64,000 bases of DNA from Monocercomonoides exilis (Eukaryota; Preaxostyla; Oxymonadida; Polymastigidae). The stretch lies in contig LSRY02000005.1 of NCBI GenBank assembly GCA_001643675.2, forward strand, positions 622,501 through 686,500. The letters are read 5' to 3'. Each line of letters begins with the position of its first letter. The stretch's first letter is position 1. The notes below the pieces were generated by a model. That model was not told where the DNA came from, searched no databases, and saw nothing but the letters and a program-made list of their open reading frames with translations. Positions 57,801 through 64,000 of the stretch are shown one piece after another. The position numbers and the translations under genes are program-made.

Positions 57801-60800
57801 TCACGCATCATCGCCTCTCATCCTTTCCTGCAGCAGTCGATCTCTTCTCAGAACACAGATCGCCTTCTCAAGCAGCTCCTCAACACAGCCTCTGCCTCAA
57901 AGGGATCAGACAAGAAGGGAGGCAACGGTGCACAAGCACAGCCTGTCTCGTTCTACGGACTGAAAAAAGGAGCAGCCTATGGCTTGGCTGGTATTGCCGG
58001 CGCAGCCTGGACAGAAGAAGAGAAGTTGAAGGACGAAGAAATGAATGAGAGGATGAAGCGAGCAAAGAAAGGAAACGGACCTGTTGTTGTGAAGAATGAA
58101 TCCGGCAAGAAAACAAATGAAGGAGCAGAAGATAGCGAAGAACTGGAACAATTGAATCAAGAAAAGAGCCAAATTATGCTTACACGACAGCGTCGGATAC
58201 ACGGAGGTATGCGATGGCTTGTCTCTGAGAGTGAGGTGTTCAAGAAGATCTCAGACTCTGCTCTGGAATCCTCCAGCCATCAAGCACGAGAAGGCGCACT
58301 GATTGCCTTTGAGGTGTTCTTTGACCAGCTCTCTACTCAGATGGAGCCTCTGTTTGATCAGATCTTGCCATTGCTTTTGAACTCCCTGTCTGATTCTCTT
58401 CCAAGTGTGCGTGATGCTGCGTCTGATGCCACAACTGCAATGATGAGGACGCTCTCACCATTTGGTGTGCGCTACATCCTTCCTTCTTTGCTGAGCACTC
58501 TTACTACCAAAACAAACGCCTCAAACAAGTCAAAGTCGTCTGGCTCCTCGTCTTCAGCCACTGTGCCATGGCGTACAAAGCAAGGAGCTGTTGAAATGTT
58601 AGGCAGAATGGCTCATTTGTCAGCAGAGCAGCTGGGAAATGCCATGCCTCAGATCATCCCCACCTTGGTGTCTGTGTTGAATGATCCCCATCCAAAAGTT
58701 CAGCAGGCTGCCAAAGCTGCGCTGGTGAGAATAGGATCAGTTGTGCAGTGCCCACAAGTTGCATCTCGGATGAAGACTGTCATCAGAGCATTGAGCGACA
58801 TGTCAGCCACAGAAAAAGCATTGTCTGTACTGGTCGGCTCAAACAACGTCAGCGAGAAGGATTCCAAGCAGATGATGGATGAAATGGAAGAGGAAGACGA
58901 GGAAGGCGGGAAAGAAGCTCGTTCACAGTTCTCTCCTGCTGGCACTGGTCTTCGCACCATCGATGCCACAAAGCAGGCTCCGATGCTCAACCTCGACTCG
59001 GCTTCTCTTTCGCTCTTCTTGCCTATCATCGAGCGTGGCATGAAGTCACGAACACCAACCACTCGAATGATGGCCATCCGCGCCATTGGAAACATGGCGA
59101 TGATGGCATCTGAGAGAGATCTGCGCCCATACATCCGCATTCTGATTCCTTATCTGAAGGAGTCTCTGATGGACACTTCGCTCTTCCGCGAGGCGTCTTC
59201 ACGGAGCTTCGCATTTCTTGTGCAAGGGCTGGGCGAAGAAGCACTGGGCGGTGTGGCTGAGTGGATGCTGCGTGTGTTGTGGGCTGGTGGAGATGTTGCC
59301 AAAGTGCAGGCTGATGAGGTGCTGGCTGCACAGGAGAGAGAGAAGCTGCTGAGGGCAGACGGTGGGCATGGTGGTGTTGGTGAGGCTGAGATGATGGCAA
59401 TTAATGAATCAGATTCTGTTCTTTCTGCAGCAAAAGCAATTTCTCTCGGACAATCGAGTTTGTCTTCAGATTATTCAAGTTCATCGGCTCAGTCAGGGCG
59501 AATGACAGCCGATCAGGAAAGAAGGAGCGAGCACACACGTGGAATAGGCATTATTGGTGCAGCAAGTGGACTTGCTTCCATTCTGGGTGTGCAAGGACAG
59601 TCACGTGTTGAGCCTCTGCTGCCATCGCTGCTGAGTGGTCTTGACTCGCCCAATAAGAACGTGAGAGAAGGGTTCATCAATCTCTTCCTGTTCCTCCCGT
59701 CGACAATGAAAGACGACTTCGGAAAATTCTTACCTATTGTATTGCCAAAGATATTGCAGTGCACTGGAGATGAAGCTGAAACATGCAAAGAAATCGCATA
59801 CAATGCTGTTAAGATGCTTGTGCACACATTTGCTTCATCAATTTCAATTGATCTGCCAACTGCAAATATTCCATTTGCCCAGATGACAGAGATGCTTGCT
59901 GCAACTGCAGCAATGACAACCTCGTCATCATCACTTTACTCCTCATATACTTCTTATTCATTCTCTGCATTCCATCTTTTGTTGGCAACTTTCTTGTTCA
60001 ATCTGTCTTCCAATGCACAATGGAGAATTCGGTTGTGCTCAGTGAAGATGATTGATCTGGTTGTTATGACTGTCGCTGGCATGTCTGGTGGACAGGCACG
60101 CAACATACGAAAGCGCATGAGAGCACTTGCCGAAAAGAAGCAGAAGGAGAAAAGCAAGTCGAGTGGAAACGAAGAGGATGAAGATGACGAAGAGGAGTCA
60201 GAAGCTGGATTTAAGGACGATGACGATGAGGATGATGAGGATGAAGACAACGAAGCATTGGCCGATGCTGTTGTTGGATCGTGGACTTATCAGTCGTATG
60301 TCGATCATGCTCTGAACCAGTTCTTGACTGATCAGCAGAGAGCAGAGCTGTTCAGCACAATATACATCTCCCGCTTTGATACAAGCAGAGATGTGCGCCA
60401 CGAGGCAGCCAGAACATGGAAGTCGCTTGTTGTGAATCCACCAAAAGTGGTCAAGCAGCTGCTTCCTTCTCTTATCCGCACTCTTTCTGCAAGCTTGTCG
60501 TCTGCATCTGGTGCAGAAGACGAGTGGAAGAAGGAGATTGCCGCCTCGTGTCTATCTGACTTGACTGAAAAAGCAGGAGACCAAACATTCCCAACAATGC
60601 TTCCTATCATATTGAACGACATCAACATTTCTTCCTCTCCAATTCCAATGGTGCGTGTGGGAGCATGCATTTCTTTGTCATCGTTGCTGTCTGCAGCTGG
60701 AAAGCCTCTTCTTCTGCAGCACTCGTCTCCAATCATCAGCTGCATCAAAATTGGGCTGTGTGATCCAGATGTTGTTGTCCGTCGTGCTGCTGCCATCACT

Positions 60801-63800
60801 TTTGACACGTTCTACAAAGTGATTGGAAACACAGCTATTCAGAAGATTGTGCCATCTCTTCTGCACATGATGAGCGGAAGAAACGAGAACAAACCAAAAG
60901 CAGCACCGAAAAAGAAGGAAAAAGAGACCAAAAAGGAGACAGAAGAAGAAAACTCGGAATCCGAAGAAGATGCGGACGAAGAAGTCGGAGGCTCCAGCGG
61001 AGCAATTTCAGACAAGGCGTTGTATGCACTGGAAGGAATGAGAGAGATCGTTGCATTGCGCTCATCAGCCATTCTGCCACAGATATTGCCATCTCTCCTG
61101 AAAGGGCAGATGACATTAGGATCCGTGCGTGCCTTGTCTGCTTTGGTTGAAGTGGCATCGACTGAGCTGTCTGCCAGAGTTTCTACTCTTCTTCCAATGC
61201 TGCTGGATGCCATGAACTCAAAGCCAAGCGATTTCATGCAGCCGGTGCTGACAATTGTGAAAGGTATGGCTGAAAAGGAGAGTCAGTGGGTGTTGGAAGA
61301 GATCGAGAGACAGCTGCTTGGTGGCACTCACAACAGAAAGAGATGGACAGTATGGCTTCTTGGTGCTTTGTTTGCCAAAAAGCCCAAAAAGGAAAGAAGA
61401 CAAAGAAACGAAGATGACAGCGACTCGGAAAGCGAAGAAGAGGAAGAAGAAGAGGAAGAGGAAGAGGAAGAGGAAGAGAATGTAATTGAATTCAGTCAAG
61501 AAGATCGTATTAATGCAGCTAAGATGTTGTTCAGATTGTGTGATGAAGACGATGATGTCAACAAGAAAGGCTCAAGCTCTGCTTCTGCCTCTTCTTCAGC
61601 ACAGCCATCGGTTGTGTCAGCGAACGATGCACAGTCACTTTCATTTGCTTCGATTATTCAGACATCTCTGAGTCAGGTGATTACATCGTTTACAAAGGAG
61701 GACATGATCCTGTTCGTGAAAATCGCATACCAGATTCTGAGCGATATCGACAGCCATCTTCAATCCAAAGAAGAAGAAGCTGCGACTCGTCTCAAAGAAA
61801 AAACCAGCAAAGAACTTCCCAAGTTTGGATCAATCGCAACTTCTGAATCCTCCTCTGCCTCATCTTCTGTCAAACCACCAGTTCGCACAATCGTCCTGCT
61901 GCGAACGGCCGTTGGCGTGACAACTGTCCGTTCAATATTCCTTGCAGGAATCTTCTCTATCGAACCCGATGTGTGTGTGTCATCGTGCAACGGTCTGCGC
62001 ATTCTGATTTCTCGTTCCGAGTTGGATGCGCTGCGCTCGTCCATCCCAGCTGTTGCTGGTGCGTTGATCCGTATCGCTGGAGATAAGTCAGGTGAAAGCA
62101 TGAAGGTTGGCTTGCTCGGTGCCATGCAGTGCCTGTTCAGCAAGGCTGGAAGGTTCTGCCAGTCGTTCATTCCTGCTTTGCTTGTTGCGTTGTATCGTCT
62201 GATTGTGAGCGAGCTGCCAAAAGTTCGTGTCGCTGCCTGCAACGTCTTCATGGAAGTTGTTCCGTTTGTTATCAGACCTGATTTGGTTGTCAATCATCTT
62301 CGGGATATAATTGTGAATGGCTTGATAACAGCAGGAGCGAATGTGACCTCGTCTGTGCCAGCATCATCATCAATGTCTCAATCAGGAATGGGAGGAGCAA
62401 TGGGTGCTGTCGGTGCTCCATTGCCTACAGCCGGCTCAAGCGGCCCACAAGCAACATCTCCAGCAGCAATATCTGCTGCCTTTGGAACTGGATCTACTGT
62501 TGCATCACGAACTCAGCCGTTGGATTTGGCATTGCGTGTGCTCACACCGTTGCTGGCAACAAATCATCAAAGAATTGCTCCTGCTGTGAAGGAGTCCCTG
62601 TTCCCTGTGCTTGTTGTAGATGCCCTGAAGAGCTGTTGTGCTTCTTCATCTGTGCTGTCTGGCTCTGAAGGATTCAGAACAATTGTATGCAACGCTGTGG
62701 CCGCATACGGAAGAACACTGAAAGGATTGGAGCTTCAGATGCTTCTGGATATTCTCCTGACCCGCTCAGTGCCATTCACCCGGGCTGCTGCTCGTGGTGC
62801 GGCTGCTCCTTCAGCCGAGCTGTTGGGCTCAGCAGACAAGTATTCGTTTGCATACAACATTCCTGTGTCCGCAAATGATGTTGCCTTTATGAACACAAAC
62901 TACTCATTTGCCCACAACGCTCAGCCACCGCTGGCAAAGCACACAAAGCTGATGGCTTTGGCTGCTTTGTTAAGAGCTGAGGCTGAAGCTGGCTTTGTTG
63001 CTCAAGAATCTCAGAATCAGCCAAAAGAGAAGGCTTCATCATCAGCAAGGCCATCTCTTGCCGGTAGATCTGCAGCAGCAACTGCAGCTGCTCCAGAGTT
63101 TTGCCTCACTCCTCAAATGCTTTGCGAAATTGGTGCATTTTTGGCGCATGCTGCATCTGATTCAAGAGTATGTTCTTGTTCTTGTCGGGATTAATTGTTA
63201 TTGTTTCTATTATTCTTCTTTCAATTTTTTGTTTTATTTTAATAAACAGGAGCAGCATCGTTTGTCTGTTTGCAACGCAATGACATATCTGTTGCTGCAT
63301 CCACATGTTGTATCACTTACATCAGAAGAGATGCAAAACAGCATTGTGCCAATCGATGGAAAGACTTCCGTCAATCCTTTGGCTGTGCTTCTTCAGATGC
63401 TGTCACAACGTCTGAACGTTTTCCTTGAAGACCCGCTGGTCGATACAAGAGTTAAAGCTGCTGAGTGCATGATGCATTTGGCAATTGGATTGAAAAACGT
63501 TTGCGAAAGAAGAATTTTTGAAAGTTGATTCGAAAAATTTTGTTCAATATGTATTGAATATTTTTTTAGAAACCATTGCAATTAACTTCTTGCTTCATTC
63601 AGCCACTTGTTCAGGCAGCAAAGAAGAGCACGTCTGCAACTCGAGTAGCAGTTTGTTTTAATTCTTGCTTTCAAATATATTTCATCAATTATTTGTCTTA
63701 TATTCTTTCTTCTATTTTTTTTTTTTAATTTTTCAAATAACTGTGTAATAATTCGTTTAGGCTGAAGAATCATTGAGTGTTATCTTCAGATGCCTTCCTG

Positions 63801-63922
63801 ACGGAGTTGATTCAACTGCTGAGCGTTTTGATGCCATTGTCGCTTCATTGAAGGAAATGGATTCCTCAGATGAGACGATAGCCTACATAAACCAGCAGCG
63901 AAAGATGCTATTAAAGAATTAG
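48803..63922 (+). CDS. GCN1: GCN1, HEAT-repeat activator of GCN2
   Basis: Eleven exons: 48803-48899, 48976-49112, 49188-49672, 49781-53616, 53812-53915, 54115-54216, 54425-54530, 54706-63167, 63250-63498, 63603-63650, 63761-63922; in phase, 4,595 residues, TAG stop. GCN1 binds stalled or collided ribosomes and activates GCN2, which phosphorylates eIF2alpha. The core is a long HEAT array. The best family blocks are WRTKQGAVEMLGRMAHLSAE (about residue 2911), ARTWKSLVV...LLPSLIRTLSA and KIGLCDPDVVVRRAAAITFD, covering the eEF3-like and GCN2-binding regions. An EVEDE-like block follows the large N-terminal exon (KNVRRDKGQKGLYSVEDEIW). It is about 1.7 times the length of animal or yeast GCN1. The excess is poly-Ser, acidic, and Gln/Pro-rich insertions (about residues 2266-2440). 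The donor at 54531 (GTGCAT) is the weakest splice call. Confidence 0.92.
52319..52390. repeat. Pyrimidine tract coding poly-Ser in GCN1
   Basis: Tandem TCCTCT hexamers form an almost pure polypyrimidine strand that encodes about 20 consecutive serines. Similar but shorter tracts lie at 52015-52050 and 52425-52455. Confidence 0.85.
56640..57160 (+). other. Gln/Pro-rich insertion in GCN1
   Basis: About 170 codons made largely of Gln, Pro, Ala and Lys (CAA/CAG, CCA/CCT), with no HEAT character. HEAT-like sequence stops near PFIPFVPLKAL before it and resumes near FRFLVEESFALSDD after it. It is probably a disordered loop expanded by slippage. Confidence 0.85.
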
Positions 63923-64000
63923 AACGAAAGTTCTACTCAAACCTTCAGTTTTCAAAGTAATAGCATTTGATAGTTATCAACAACTGTGTTTAGATCTTTT
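63923..64000. other. 3' flank of GCN1
   Basis: Short sequence after the GCN1 stop; nothing recognised. Confidence 0.4.

Overview
The window reads as nuclear DNA of an intron-bearing, AT-rich protist. My best guess is an oxymonad metamonad (Monocercomonoides- or Blattamonas-like). The reasons are very large Cys-rich beta-helix surface proteins ending in a transmembrane segment and a cytoplasmic pseudokinase, frequent short GT..AG introns, AT-rich spacers, and Ser/Gln-rich low-complexity insertions in housekeeping proteins. The genus is inference. TAA, TAG and TGA all act as stops, so the code is standard. I saw no tRNA, rRNA, CRISPR array or bacterial operon.

Layout. 1-3361 (-): 3'-truncated surface protein gene. 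4349-6439 (+): SPRY-like protein, 5' end unresolved. 6775-10412 (+): ten-exon tyrosyl-DNA phosphodiesterase (TDP1) with a canonical PIP box in a long insertion. 10574-18270 (+): giant surface pseudokinase-receptor gene broken by a one-base homopolymer change. 18925-23217 (-): decayed DIRS-like tyrosine-recombinase retrotransposon with 38-bp inverted terminal repeats. 23218-27416: gene-free AT-rich DNA with a 210-bp MITE, a 364-bp palindrome and a diverged direct repeat. 27417-28865 (-): unknown Ser-rich protein. 29805-31644 (+): eight-exon protein made only of MORN repeats. 33210-35439: decayed pogo/CENPB-type DNA transposon, abutting a second MITE copy. 36511-44214 (-): intact, nearly identical, inverted second copy of the receptor gene. 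45264-48571 (-): DCP1 decapping cofactor. 48803-63922 (+): GCN1, 4,595 residues by my exon model.

The two receptor copies form arms of about 7.9 kb around an 18-kb island that holds nearly all the mobile DNA. DCP1 and GCN1 are divergent, 231 bp apart; one acts in mRNA decapping and the other in sensing stalled ribosomes, so a shared promoter is plausible. Exon models were made by eye. They keep reading phase across 31 introns, and 14 of those introns start with the donor GTTTG rather than GTATG or GTAAG.
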